Virus record (IMG/VR): IMGVR_UViG_3300034160_000033
Coordinates: 1 to 35,137 of that record
Direction: 5' to 3' (one strand)
DNA length: 35,137 bases
Origin: a virus
Part shown: positions 6,319 to 14,006 of the stretch, piece by piece
How the letters are laid out: the number at the start of each line of letters is the position of its first letter
Position numbering within the stretch: the first letter of the stretch is position 1
Notes under the pieces: model-generated
The model's database searches: none
What the model was told of the DNA's origin: nothing
The model's input: the letters and a program-made list of their open reading frames with translations, nothing else
Position numbers and translations under genes: made by a program

Positions 6319-6392
6319 GCTAGTATAGCTCAATGGTAGAGCAAGCCCCTTATAAGGGCTCGATGCAGGTTCGACTCCTGCTACTAGCACCA
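6319..6392 (+). tRNA. tRNA-Ile (anticodon UAU), CCA encoded
   Basis: 74 nt: acceptor GCTAGTA/TACTAGC, D stem GCTC/GAGC, anticodon stem AGCCC/GGGCT around CTTATAA, T arm GCAGG/CCTGC around TTCGACT, then A-CCA. U33 is present. Anticodon TAT reads AUA directly. Most bacteria instead use a CAU tRNA modified with lysidine for AUA, so a UAU isoacceptor is uncommon. It should help translate the AT-rich genes of the phage. Confidence 0.93.
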
Positions 6393-6436
6393 ATAGGAAT
6401 ACGCTTTGTCTCAGAGCCTATTCAACTGGAGTAATC

Positions 6437-6643
6437 ATGACGCCTCAAGAATTCATTATTGGTACTCTTACTGCGATAAAGGGCAACGATACAACACGAG
6501 CCCGTAAAGCATTCTCCAAATTAACCACAGAACAAATGCACCAACCACGTGAAAATGAGAATACTTCAGCAGAAATCCTCAAAACACTTGAAGAGCACGA
6601 TGCAATGATAGATGCAGCAATTGCATGGGTGAAAAGTGTATGA
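6437..6643 (+). CDS. Small AT-rich hypothetical protein, 68 aa
   Basis: ATG 6437 has GGAG eight bases upstream and ends TGA, overlapping the methyltransferase start (ATGA at 6640). The product is helical, with a basic N-terminal third, an acidic middle and a C-terminal amphipathic helix. Its composition is visibly more AT-rich than the large genes on either side. Function unknown; one of a series of such insert-like genes. Confidence 0.75.
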   Translation: MTPQEFIIGTLTAIKGNDTTRARKAFSKLTTEQMHQPRENENTSAEILKTLEEHDAMIDAAIAWVKSV

Positions 6644-8148
6644 GCACTCAGATCGAAAACCGTATCCGCCTCATCCCCCTCACAGACATCACGTTCCCAG
6701 CCGAGCGCCAACGCCAGCAAATAGACCCCAAGACCCTGCTCCCTCTTGCCTTCTCCATCGCGGAACACGGCCTGATTCAGAACATCGGACTCAAAGAGGA
6801 GTCCAACGAGCTTCTCTTTGGAGGCCGACGCTACCACGCGGGATTGCTCTGCTGTGCAGTGCATAATGAGCAAGAGCATCCGCTGCTGCTCAGCTACACA
6901 GCCGAAGAGCTTGCCGCACTCCGCGTTGCTCTTGCTCGGCATCCGCAGTACGACGATTGGACAAAACTCCCAACACGCCTTGTCAAAGGCACCAGTGCGC
7001 TTAGCGCGGAAGCACTTGAGTTCCTCGAAAATGCTTGCCGTGACGACCTGAATTGGCAAGAGAAGGCCGCCGCTTGTACTGCAATTCACCGCAACGCAAT
7101 ACGAGCAGCACAGACCCGCAGTGAAATCTGGACTGACACTGACACCGCACGAATCCTTGGCATCAGCAAAGGCTATCTAAGCGAGCTGCTTGCCCCTCAG
7201 CGCAAGCTTGCCAACATTACCGACCCCGTGGTACGTGAACGCGCGGCAGCGGCAATCAAAGATTCGGCCTCTGCACGAAGCGCGGCCAACGCAGTTGAGA
7301 CTGTGGCGACAAGGCACGGAGAGACTACACAGTCCTGTATTGGGGGTCTCCGCGTCCAGGTTGATCCGACTAAGGTCAAGCCCGCAACAGAGCTTCTTAA
7401 GTCGACGACTGAGTCTCTTGGCGAGCGCAGCATTCTCTGCGCGAACTTTCATGAGTGGGCTGCGGCTTACAGAGGACCACAGTTCAACTTCGTGCACTGC
7501 GACTTCCCATACGGGGTTGAGTTCAATCAAAGTGTGGGACAAAATACCTCTGCGGCCACACGCCAGGTGGGTGAGTACGATGATGGGGAGGAAGTCTATT
7601 GGGCATTGCTTGCTACGCTGCTGCGTAATCGCAAGACACTGCTCGCAGACTCTGCGCATATCATGTTCTGGCTCAGCATTGGTATGAGCAAATTGAGCAC
7701 TCCTTCGACCTCAATGCTGGACGCGACACGGCAAGTAATCTTAGCCTCGTGGCCCGACGCCAACATCTCCAGCGTGTTTCTTATCTGGCATTGCTCTGAC
7801 AACTCCAGCCTCATGCCAGATCCTAAACGTGCACCACGCCGCAGCTATGAGATTGCCCTGCACATCACGCTCGGCGACCGCTTCCTTGCCAAAGGCAAGG
7901 CCGCCAGCTTCGCTTATCCACGGAACAGCGATGACAAAGTACATCGCTCACAAAAGCACGCGGCAGTGTTGGCCCACTTCTTTGAGATGTTTGTAGATTC
8001 GTCCACGCTTATGCTTGATCCGACATGCGGGTCTGGTAGCAGTGTGCTGACCGCTCACAAGCTGGGTGCTAAGCAGGTGCTTGGCTTAGAGCTCGACCCA
8101 GAAATGCGCGCGAGCGCTGTCAAGATGTTTAATGAGGCAATGAAATGA
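6640..8148 (+). CDS. ParB-domain DNA methyltransferase fusion, 502 aa
   Basis: ATG 6640 overlaps the preceding stop; an upstream ATG at 6625 adds only five residues. Residues about 1-65 match the ParB/Spo0J N-terminal domain (a SIAEHGLIQN-type motif and the GGRRYHA box). An HTH (ARILGISKGYLSELL) lies near 170. The C-terminal half is an amino-methyltransferase: DFPYG near 288 takes the place of the usual D/N-PP-Y catalytic box, and DPTCGSGS (about 461) is the SAM-binding motif. The order (catalytic box before SAM motif) is that of beta-class N4/N6 enzymes. It probably protects phage DNA from host restriction or marks it for replication. The ParB part may supply DNA binding or nicking. Confidence 0.88.
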   Translation: MSTQIENRIRLIPLTDITFPAERQRQQIDPKTLLPLAFSIAEHGLIQNIGLKEESNELLFGGRRYHAGLLCCAVHNEQEHPLLLSYTAEELAALRVALARHPQYDDWTKLPTRLVKGTSALSAEALEFLENACRDDLNWQEKAAACTAIHRNAIRAAQTRSEIWTDTDTARILGISKGYLSELLAPQRKLANITDPVVRERAAAAIKDSASARSAANAVETVATRHGETTQSCIGGLRVQVDPTKVKPATELLKSTTESLGERSILCANFHEWAAAYRGPQFNFVHCDFPYGVEFNQSVGQNTSAATRQVGEYDDGEEVYWALLATLLRNRKTLLADSAHIMFWLSIGMSKLSTPSTSMLDATRQVILASWPDANISSVFLIWHCSDNSSLMPDPKRAPRRSYEIALHITLGDRFLAKGKAASFAYPRNSDDKVHRSQKHAAVLAHFFEMFVDSSTLMLDPTCGSGSSVLTAHKLGAKQVLGLELDPEMRASAVKMFNEAMK

Positions 8149-8309
8149 ATATCGGTGTAGCAACTACAAAAACTATTGTTCTAAAGCTATCGGAAGAGGA
8201 GGCGGAAATGCTTAAAGCATTTGTGCAAAATCCTCCTACTTCTGCTAGCGCAGAAGTTCGTGTTTTCCTCTCTAGTCTTTTTGCTGCCTTACGGGAGGCG
8301 CTCTTATGA
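8145..8309 (+). CDS. Tiny ribbon-helix-helix-like protein, 54 aa
   Basis: It overlaps the methyltransferase stop at its start (ATGA) and the next gene's start at its end (ATGA at 8306). The pattern TKTIVLKLSEEE, helix, PTSASAE and second helix resembles a minimal CopG-type ribbon-helix-helix domain. It also aligns by eye with residues 8-45 of the gene at 2313, sharing a KLS/RLS strand end, a Leu-rich helix and an SASxE turn. It may be a small transcriptional regulator. It is AT-rich relative to its neighbours. Confidence 0.65.
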   Translation: MNIGVATTKTIVLKLSEEEAEMLKAFVQNPPTSASAEVRVFLSSLFAALREALL

Positions 8310-8911
8310 TTCTCCCATTCGACACCGAAACTACTGGTCTGCCATCCAAGTCGCAACCCCTCAACCATCCATCCCAGCCACACCTGGTGAGCTGTTCTGC
8401 GCTCCAAGTCGAGTCCTCGGGCCGCATTGCTCAAAGCATGAGCAAGATGGTAGTGCCACAAGGCTGGGAGTGGGACGACTCGGAGACGAGCAACGACGGC
8501 GCGTTTCGAGTGCACCAGCTAACCGTTGCGCAGTGCAGCGTATACGGACGCACCGAAAAGGAAGTGCTCGATGAGCTGCTTCACCTCTGGTACGGGCAAG
8601 CAGCAAACAGTCCCGCGACGCTAGTCGCTCACAACTTAGACTTCGATCGACAGCTTATTGCCATTGCCATTGCGCGATACTATCCTGGCGAAGCCGCGTT
8701 GCTTGCTGCTTGGCTCGAGTCATCAGGCGTTTGTACCATGAAAGGAAACAAGGAGCGCGTCGATGCACGCACCGTCAAAGGCACAAAGAAGTATCCGAAT
8801 CTGAAAGAGACTTACAAGTTCTTCATGGGCGAAGAGCTCGACAATCACCATTCTGCGAATGCGGACTGCGTGGCGTGCTTCCAAATCTATTGTGTAATGC
8901 AGGAGTGCTGA
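8306..8911 (+). CDS. DnaQ-like 3'-5' exonuclease, 201 aa
   Basis: The DEDD fold motifs are all present: Exo I is PFDTETTGL (Asp6, Glu8), Exo II is HNLDFD (about 109-114) and Exo III is HHSANAD (about 181-187), giving the DEDDh subtype. The polymerase genes at 10797 and 12159 carry their own (split) exonuclease domain, so this is a second, separate exonuclease. It may act in proofreading, mismatch or end processing, or host DNA turnover. GC-rich core-type codons. It is coupled to small genes on both sides. Confidence 0.87.
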   Translation: MILPFDTETTGLPSKSQPLNHPSQPHLVSCSALQVESSGRIAQSMSKMVVPQGWEWDDSETSNDGAFRVHQLTVAQCSVYGRTEKEVLDELLHLWYGQAANSPATLVAHNLDFDRQLIAIAIARYYPGEAALLAAWLESSGVCTMKGNKERVDARTVKGTKKYPNLKETYKFFMGEELDNHHSANADCVACFQIYCVMQEC

Positions 8912-8912
8912 G

Positions 8913-9107
8913 ATGACTAAAGCAAAGTTTACTTGGGGAGACATAAAGAAAATTGCAACACATTTGAATATTCCAGACGAAGCACCTGTTCGTTTTCTTC
9001 CAGGATATATGGAACATACTTATGGGGAATCTGAGCAATCTGGTCTGGTAACTAATGTACGTTACGAGAATCACGAACTTGTTCTCAAAGACACAGACTG
9101 GAGCTAA
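8913..9107 (+). CDS. Small AT-rich hypothetical protein, 64 aa
   Basis: ATG 8913 follows the exonuclease stop by one base, and the TAA stop lies two bases before the ligase start. The N-terminus reads like a short helix (TWGDIKKIATHL) and the rest is beta-like, with a Gly-Glu-rich centre. Its AT content contrasts with the ligase and exonuclease. Unknown; an anti-host or modulating peptide is possible but unsupported. Confidence 0.72.
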   Translation: MTKAKFTWGDIKKIATHLNIPDEAPVRFLPGYMEHTYGESEQSGLVTNVRYENHELVLKDTDWS

Positions 9108-9109
9108 CC

Positions 9110-10084
9110 ATGCCAGCATTCCGTCCCATGAAAGGTGAGCTTGCTCCCGCGGACTTGTCCAAGCTGCGCTACCCGCTGATCGCATCTGAGAAAATTGACG
9201 GGTGGCGCTGCCTCGTGGCTGACATCAACTGGGCGCGAGCCAACATCCCCTGTGAGCCCAAGCATCGCCCCTACTTTGACGCGGCCCAGCACTGCATTGC
9301 GCTCAGCGCATCGAACAAGCCCATTTCAAACCGCTACGTGCAACGGATGCTGGACAGGCCAGAGCTGGCTGGGTGTGATGGGGAGTTAATTGCGAGCGAG
9401 AAGTTCAATGAGACTAGCTCCGCGTTCGCGAGCTTTGGTGGCGAGCCAAGCTTCGCCTTTCATATCTTCGATCGGTTCGACGAGCCAAATCTTCCATTCA
9501 GTTCACGGCTTTTTTCTTTGTACGGAAAAAAGCTCCCTGACTGCGGAGATAACGTCAATCTTATCTGGCATTCACAATGTACACTTGAATTTGCATTGGC
9601 ACTTGATAGTTACATAGAGCGTAAGCTATCACTGAATGCTGAAGGCGTCATCGTCCGCGACCCAGCCGGCCTCTACAAGTATGGTCGCAGTACCGTGCGC
9701 CAGCAATGGATGCTCAAGATTAAAAACTTCCAGGACGCGGAAGCAGTCGTGGTCGGCTGGGAAGAATTAATGCACAACGAGAACGAACCTGAAGTGAGTC
9801 AGATGGGACTGCAAAAGCGTAGCCATCATCAGGCAGGAAAGATTCTTGGTGGGAAGCTGGGGGCGCTCGTTTGTATCTCTACTCAGTACACAGGGTTGAC
9901 AGGCACAGGTCCGCGCTTCAAGATCGGCACCGGCTTTGACGATCAGACTCGGTGCTTGCTGTGGGCGATGCGTAAGTCGCTTCCCGGCAAGATTGTAAAA
10001 TACAAGTCAATGACTCATGGCGTGCTCGAGGCGCCGCGGCATCCGGTGTTTCTCGGGTTTCGAGCGGAGGACTACAGTGCATAA
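9110..10084 (+). CDS. ATP-dependent DNA ligase, 324 aa
   Basis: Motif I is EKIDGWR with the AMP-accepting Lys at residue 28. A GELIA box (motif III region) lies near residue 86, EGVIVRDP (motif IV) near 180, and MLKIKN (motif V) near 203. The C-terminal third is an OB-fold with GTGFDD and APRHPVFLGFRAED. The length is close to that of minimal T7/Chlorella-virus-type ligases, without an added DNA-binding domain. It seals nicks during replication and recombination using ATP. It sits among the replication enzymes and overlaps the next gene by 8 bases. Confidence 0.93.
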   Translation: MPAFRPMKGELAPADLSKLRYPLIASEKIDGWRCLVADINWARANIPCEPKHRPYFDAAQHCIALSASNKPISNRYVQRMLDRPELAGCDGELIASEKFNETSSAFASFGGEPSFAFHIFDRFDEPNLPFSSRLFSLYGKKLPDCGDNVNLIWHSQCTLEFALALDSYIERKLSLNAEGVIVRDPAGLYKYGRSTVRQQWMLKIKNFQDAEAVVVGWEELMHNENEPEVSQMGLQKRSHHQAGKILGGKLGALVCISTQYTGLTGTGPRFKIGTGFDDQTRCLLWAMRKSLPGKIVKYKSMTHGVLEAPRHPVFLGFRAEDYSA

Positions 10085-10340
10085 AGTTACAACGCTTTTC
10101 ACACTTACCACAACCACAGATTTATATAGCTCCTTTAACCGAGCTGCAATAACAGTAGTCCTGGCAAAGGCACTTGGAGATATTCCAAGACATATTCATA
10201 ATGTTGGCCAGCGAGCACCGGTGCAAATCACTAACAGTGGTGTGATGCGTCGAATTTCTGGTAGATATGAAATTGAAATTGCAAATGCTGCAACATCGCA
10301 ACAAGAAGCAATTATTCTTGCGATGGAGAACTTTATATGA
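10077..10340 (+). CDS. Small AT-rich hypothetical protein, GTG start, 87 aa
   Basis: The start is taken as GTG 10077 because GGAGGA lies five bases upstream; the in-frame ATG at 10017 is deep in the ligase gene. It ends ATGA-overlapping the gene at 10337. It has a Thr-rich N-terminus, two helical stretches and a beta-like end. AT-rich compared with the ligase. No motif recognised. Confidence 0.72.
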   Translation: MHKVTTLFTLTTTTDLYSSFNRAAITVVLAKALGDIPRHIHNVGQRAPVQITNSGVMRRISGRYEIEIANAATSQQEAIILAMENFI

Positions 10341-10579
10341 CCGAACTTCAAGAAGCCCAAGACGCATTCGAGTGCCAGCAAATGACCCACTTTCAGGCCA
10401 CCCACGACTGGACTACGCCGCTCGAAGAGACCACTGTTGTGCTCCGTGTAGATGGTCGCGCTCATTGTGAGCTGTGCGGGCAAGAGTATAGACGGCATCC
10501 CTTGGAGACTCGAGTGCGGGATCAGAACGAGTTTCCGTTCCTGAATCGTGGGTGTGACGGAAGCTTGTTAAAGCTGTAA
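10337..10579 (+). CDS. Small putative zinc-binding protein, 80 aa
   Basis: It starts in an ATGA overlap. The C-terminal half holds CELCG (about residues 47-51) and a further Cys in GCDG near residue 73, with His residues nearby. This suggests a single metal site. The N-terminal half is acidic and helical. It could be a small adaptor or nucleic-acid-binding protein; the family is not recognised. Confidence 0.68.
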   Translation: MTELQEAQDAFECQQMTHFQATHDWTTPLEETTVVLRVDGRAHCELCGQEYRRHPLETRVRDQNEFPFLNRGCDGSLLKL

Positions 10580-10608
10580 GAATGATTGTCTAATCAAAGG
10601 TAATTATT

Positions 10609-10797
10609 ATGGCTAAGCCAAAGAAAGAAAAGAGTTGGACAGACGAACAAGTCCTAACCATAGTAAAGGCTAATCAACTTGTTGACGTAAACCCTTTCCG
10701 CCCATCAAAATTTGGCAATATTTGTTTTCGTTTAGCTACAGAAGGTAAGTTACAGCATAAGAAATTCAGAGCTAACTGGCATAGATTCTATCTGTAA
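10609..10797 (+). CDS. Small basic AT-rich protein, 62 aa
   Basis: The last base of its stop (10797) is the first base of the polymerase-part ATG (TAATG). The product is strongly basic, beginning MAKPKKEK. The stretch TDEQVLTIVKANQ could be one helix of a small DNA-binding fold. AT-rich. Function unknown; it immediately precedes the UDG-exonuclease gene and is probably translated with it. Confidence 0.72.
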   Translation: MAKPKKEKSWTDEQVLTIVKANQLVDVNPFRPSKFGNICFRLATEGKLQHKKFRANWHRFYL

Positions 10798-11891
10798 TGA
10801 GTACTAATACCAAAATCGTCCTTATCGGTGAAGCCCACGGCGAGCACGAGGCCCGAATCGGTACTCCGTTCGTCGGTCCTGCGGGACAGGAACTCTACCG
10901 ACTCCTATCTGACGCTCGCTTCCCAATCGCACCTCTTCGCAACAACTACGTCTCCCCAATCTCCCTCCACTTCGCTTGGTCCCACACTGACATCACCCTA
11001 CTCAACGTCTTCAACTCCCGCCCGGCCGAGAACAACATTGAATCCTACTACGGTACTCGACGCGATAACATTGATACAGGAATCCCTAGCCGACGTTTCG
11101 GAAGCTCTACAAAATGGGTTCTCGCAGAGCGAGCTCACGACGTTCAGCAACTCCACAATGATCTGCTGCGTCTACGTCCCAATCTCATTGTCCCCCTTGG
11201 GGCCACAGCGACTTGGGCGCTTGGAATGGGAGCTGGTATAGGAAAGCTGCGCGGCTTTGTGCACCAGACTCAATGGGGCAAGGCGCTGCCGACTTACCAC
11301 CCCGCGGCTGTGCTTCGCAACTGGTCACTCCGTGTGCCCACGCTGTTTGATCTTTACAAGGCGCGGCGTGAGATGGAATTTGCGGAGACCCGCTTGGTCG
11401 AGCGTGAGATATGGACCGAACCCACTATCGCTGACCTCTGGCAGTGGTGGAGAGCCTATGGCAAATATAGCAAGCTGCTTGGCTTTGATATCGAAACCCT
11501 TAAAGCACAGCAAGTGACTGAGGTTGGTTTTGCCGCGGACAGCACCCATGCACTACATATTCCATTCTGCATCGAGCACAGGCAAGGTAATAGCAAGACT
11601 TACCAGAGTTGGTGGCCTGACACTAAGACGGAAGTCGCGGCCTGGAAGTTCGTCAAGCATGTTTGCGAGTCGCCAGTACCCAAGATTGGACAGAACGGTT
11701 GCCAATATGACTGCTTCTGGATGGCAAAGGAACTTGGCATTGTTGTGACCAACTACGTTGACGATACAATGCAAATGGCTCACGCGCTCTGGCCTGAGAT
11801 GGGCAAGAGCCTTTATGATCTGGGTGCCCTCTTTCTCGATGAGGCATCCTGGAAGAACATCAGAAAAGACCACGGGAAAGATAATGAGTAA
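10797..11891 (+). CDS. DNA polymerase N-terminal half: UDG-like domain plus partial 3'-5' exonuclease, 364 aa
   Basis: Residues 1-190 match the uracil-DNA glycosylase superfamily (family 4 type): GEAHGEHE (11-18), GTPFVGPAG, and PTYHPAAVLR (about 165-174). No Cys occurs in this domain, so the 4Fe-4S cluster of typical family 4 enzymes is absent. Residues about 225-364 are the start of a polymerase-type exonuclease, with Exo I GFDIETL (about 229) and Exo II NGCQYD (about 301). Exo III is missing here and appears at the start of the gene at 12159. A UDG-like domain fused to PolA is known from phage SPO1. This gene therefore encodes the front of a split polymerase. Confidence 0.87.
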   Translation: MSTNTKIVLIGEAHGEHEARIGTPFVGPAGQELYRLLSDARFPIAPLRNNYVSPISLHFAWSHTDITLLNVFNSRPAENNIESYYGTRRDNIDTGIPSRRFGSSTKWVLAERAHDVQQLHNDLLRLRPNLIVPLGATATWALGMGAGIGKLRGFVHQTQWGKALPTYHPAAVLRNWSLRVPTLFDLYKARREMEFAETRLVEREIWTEPTIADLWQWWRAYGKYSKLLGFDIETLKAQQVTEVGFAADSTHALHIPFCIEHRQGNSKTYQSWWPDTKTEVAAWKFVKHVCESPVPKIGQNGCQYDCFWMAKELGIVVTNYVDDTMQMAHALWPEMGKSLYDLGALFLDEASWKNIRKDHGKDNE

Positions 11892-12159
11892 AATATTACC
11901 AACCCCAATCCCAGAAAACGTTCTTGCTTTCCTCCAAAAGCGGCTCGTTCGTCAAGTTCGTAAAGCTGTCCTTGACAAGATTGTCGCAGAGAAACTTGCG
12001 GAGGTTGAGCAAGAGTTGCGTGCAAGATTGCAACCTGAAGTTGAACAGCTTACTATCGATATGATTAGAGTGGCTGACGATATCCTCAACAGACGCTTTC
12101 AATTACTGGTTGCTTGGAATCATACAATTACAAAAACAGAAGATATTGGTACGCTCTAA
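11884..12159 (+). CDS. Small helical protein encoded between the two polymerase parts, 91 aa
   Basis: ATG 11884 (with GGGAAAG four bases upstream) overlaps the previous gene by 8 bases. The TAA shares its last base with the ATG of the polymerase gene. The product is mostly one long charged helix (many Glu, Arg, Leu and Val at coiled-coil spacing, residues about 15-75). It is AT-rich. No homing-endonuclease or intein motif is seen. It separates Exo II from Exo III of one exonuclease fold. It may be a structural bridge between the halves or an unrelated insertion. Confidence 0.75.
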   Translation: MSKILPTPIPENVLAFLQKRLVRQVRKAVLDKIVAEKLAEVEQELRARLQPEVEQLTIDMIRVADDILNRRFQLLVAWNHTITKTEDIGTL

Positions 12160-14006
12160 TGCGCATCATCCGCACCACAGACCCGCGGCCTACTGACACA
12201 CTTGGCCAGCTCGCATTATACAATGCGATGGACGTACTCACGCTCCAGGAAATCCGCGATGGCCTTCGCTCTGAGATGCGCCCAGACCACCTACGCATCT
12301 ATGAGTTCGAGATGGATTTGCAGTCCGCCTTACTGCAAATGGCATTTGCGGGAATCTCTGTTGATACGCAGAAGCGAGACGAGCTTGTTCATACAACGCA
12401 AGCCGAAAAGGCGCGGCTTGAGGGTCTCATCCACCAACTTTGTGAGGCCATCGGCTACTATGAGTTCTACCGAAACATCAACACAATTCGCTTTAGCAAT
12501 GCTACGAATTTGGCAGCAGGCCAATTGCCGTGCACTTGGGCTGACTGGACTTCTGCCTCACTTGCAGAGCGCAAAGCATGGAAACAGGCCGCAGGCGCCG
12601 AAGCAACCGAGCGATTCCAAAAAAGCCTAAAGGATTTAAGCGCGCCATTCAATCCAAACAGCTCCGCACAAAAGATGCGATTGCTGTACCACTTCTTCGG
12701 CATCGACACGAACGAGATTTCTGCTAATGACTATCCAGACTTTCTCCCACCTTGGGGGCGTACCAAAGGACTCAAGGAAATTCGCACTCGCTCTGCCAGC
12801 AACGAATATACCCCCGGCGTGGATCGTGATTGCCTTGAGAAACTTGCGGCAAGAGCCGGAGACGATACAGGCGAAGCCGCTTATTGGGCGCTACCTTTTA
12901 TCAACCTCTGCACGGCTCACGCCGACGCAGCCAAGACACTTCAATTCCTCAACTGCAAACTAGACGTGGGATGGTTCTATAGTTCCTTTGGCGCTGTCAC
13001 AGAAACAGGACGACTAAGCAGCAAGAAGTCTGCGTTCGGCAATCGAGGCTGGAACAGCCAGAACGTCACGCCACCACTGCGAATCATCTTCACAACCCCC
13101 ACTGGCTACAAAGCCGCGACCCCAGACTATGAGCAGATCGAATCTCGCATGGTCGCGGCACGATGCTTTATGCAGTTCAGCGCAATCCGCTATATGGCAG
13201 CTACAGAATGTGGAGACTTACACTCACTAGCCTGCGCTACTACTTGGGATCATCTTCCTTGGCCAGAGGATTTTACAATTGACTGGACAATTAAGCATGG
13301 CCCGTTTCCAAAAGATATGATAAAGGCGGCTAAAGCTTTAGCTAAGCATGAACTTTATCGCGGTAAGTCTTATCGTGATTGCTCTAAGACAATGGGACAT
13401 GCCAAAAATTACTGGGGTAAGGCTAAAGAAGTGTCTAAACGCTCACATATTCCATTACAATATGTTGAGCATTACTATGAAGTTAATGACGCAATGTTTC
13501 CTGAGATTGGGCTCTGGCACGCCTGGATCATTGAGCAGGTACAAGTCAACCAAGAGTACTCCACAATCTTCGGTCGCCCGCGCAGATTCTTCGGCAGGCC
13601 ATCTGATGACTCGACGATTCGTGAGGCAATCGCCCACGATGGGCAGAGTCCAGCCGCGGACTACACAAACCTCGGGCTTTTGCAGATTCACAAAGCCGCG
13701 CTGCGCGGAGAACTTCCAGTGGATTTGTTCTTGCAGAAACATGACGAAATCGGTGTGCGCTACCGCATAGAAGACGAAGTCCTTGTCACCGCTGCAATGA
13801 CCAAGATTATGGAACAGCACTTCTTGCTGACTGCGCCTAACGGCTCTACGCGAGATTGGTATGTGCCTGTGGAAATGCAAGTAGGGTGGAATCTGGGGCA
13901 TAGCAATGACGCGAATCCAGATGGCCTCGTTGTCTGGCGTGGCAGCGACTCGCGCACGCGGCAACGTGATCCGTTTAGCTTGGCTTTTTTGAGAGGTGCA
14001 CAATGA
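12159..14006 (+). CDS. DNA polymerase I family C-terminal part: Exo III plus polymerase domain, 615 aa
   Basis: Start 12159 is chosen from the TAATG overlap; ATG 12114 would add 15 residues. No strong ribosome site is visible, so reinitiation after the 11884 gene is likely. Residue 21 onward, YNAMD, is Exo III of the exonuclease. Polymerase motifs are intact: A, PDYEQIESR (about 322); B, R-x3-K-x3-H in RDCSKTMGHAKNYWG (about 406); C, HDE (about 528). The motif B position normally Phe or Tyr (E. coli 762) is His. The polymerase should be active. Proofreading would need association with the product of 10797. Bases about 13200-13500 are AT-rich against the rest of the gene. Confidence 0.92.
   Translation: MRIIRTTDPRPTDTLGQLALYNAMDVLTLQEIRDGLRSEMRPDHLRIYEFEMDLQSALLQMAFAGISVDTQKRDELVHTTQAEKARLEGLIHQLCEAIGYYEFYRNINTIRFSNATNLAAGQLPCTWADWTSASLAERKAWKQAAGAEATERFQKSLKDLSAPFNPNSSAQKMRLLYHFFGIDTNEISANDYPDFLPPWGRTKGLKEIRTRSASNEYTPGVDRDCLEKLAARAGDDTGEAAYWALPFINLCTAHADAAKTLQFLNCKLDVGWFYSSFGAVTETGRLSSKKSAFGNRGWNSQNVTPPLRIIFTTPTGYKAATPDYEQIESRMVAARCFMQFSAIRYMAATECGDLHSLACATTWDHLPWPEDFTIDWTIKHGPFPKDMIKAAKALAKHELYRGKSYRDCSKTMGHAKNYWGKAKEVSKRSHIPLQYVEHYYEVNDAMFPEIGLWHAWIIEQVQVNQEYSTIFGRPRRFFGRPSDDSTIREAIAHDGQSPAADYTNLGLLQIHKAALRGELPVDLFLQKHDEIGVRYRIEDEVLVTAAMTKIMEQHFLLTAPNGSTRDWYVPVEMQVGWNLGHSNDANPDGLVVWRGSDSRTRQRDPFSLAFLRGAQ

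Noticed and set aside
6445-7089. 214-codon minus-strand frame opposite the methyltransferase gene
   Set aside because: The plus frame has clear ParB and methyltransferase motifs; the minus frame has none and would be the only minus gene in this arm.
11884-12159. Group I intron or intein in the polymerase gene
   Set aside because: No intein splice motifs or homing endonuclease are visible, and the interval is filled by an overlapping ORF with normal start/stop coupling. Same-frame flanks keep the idea testable, so it is mentioned under findings but not called.
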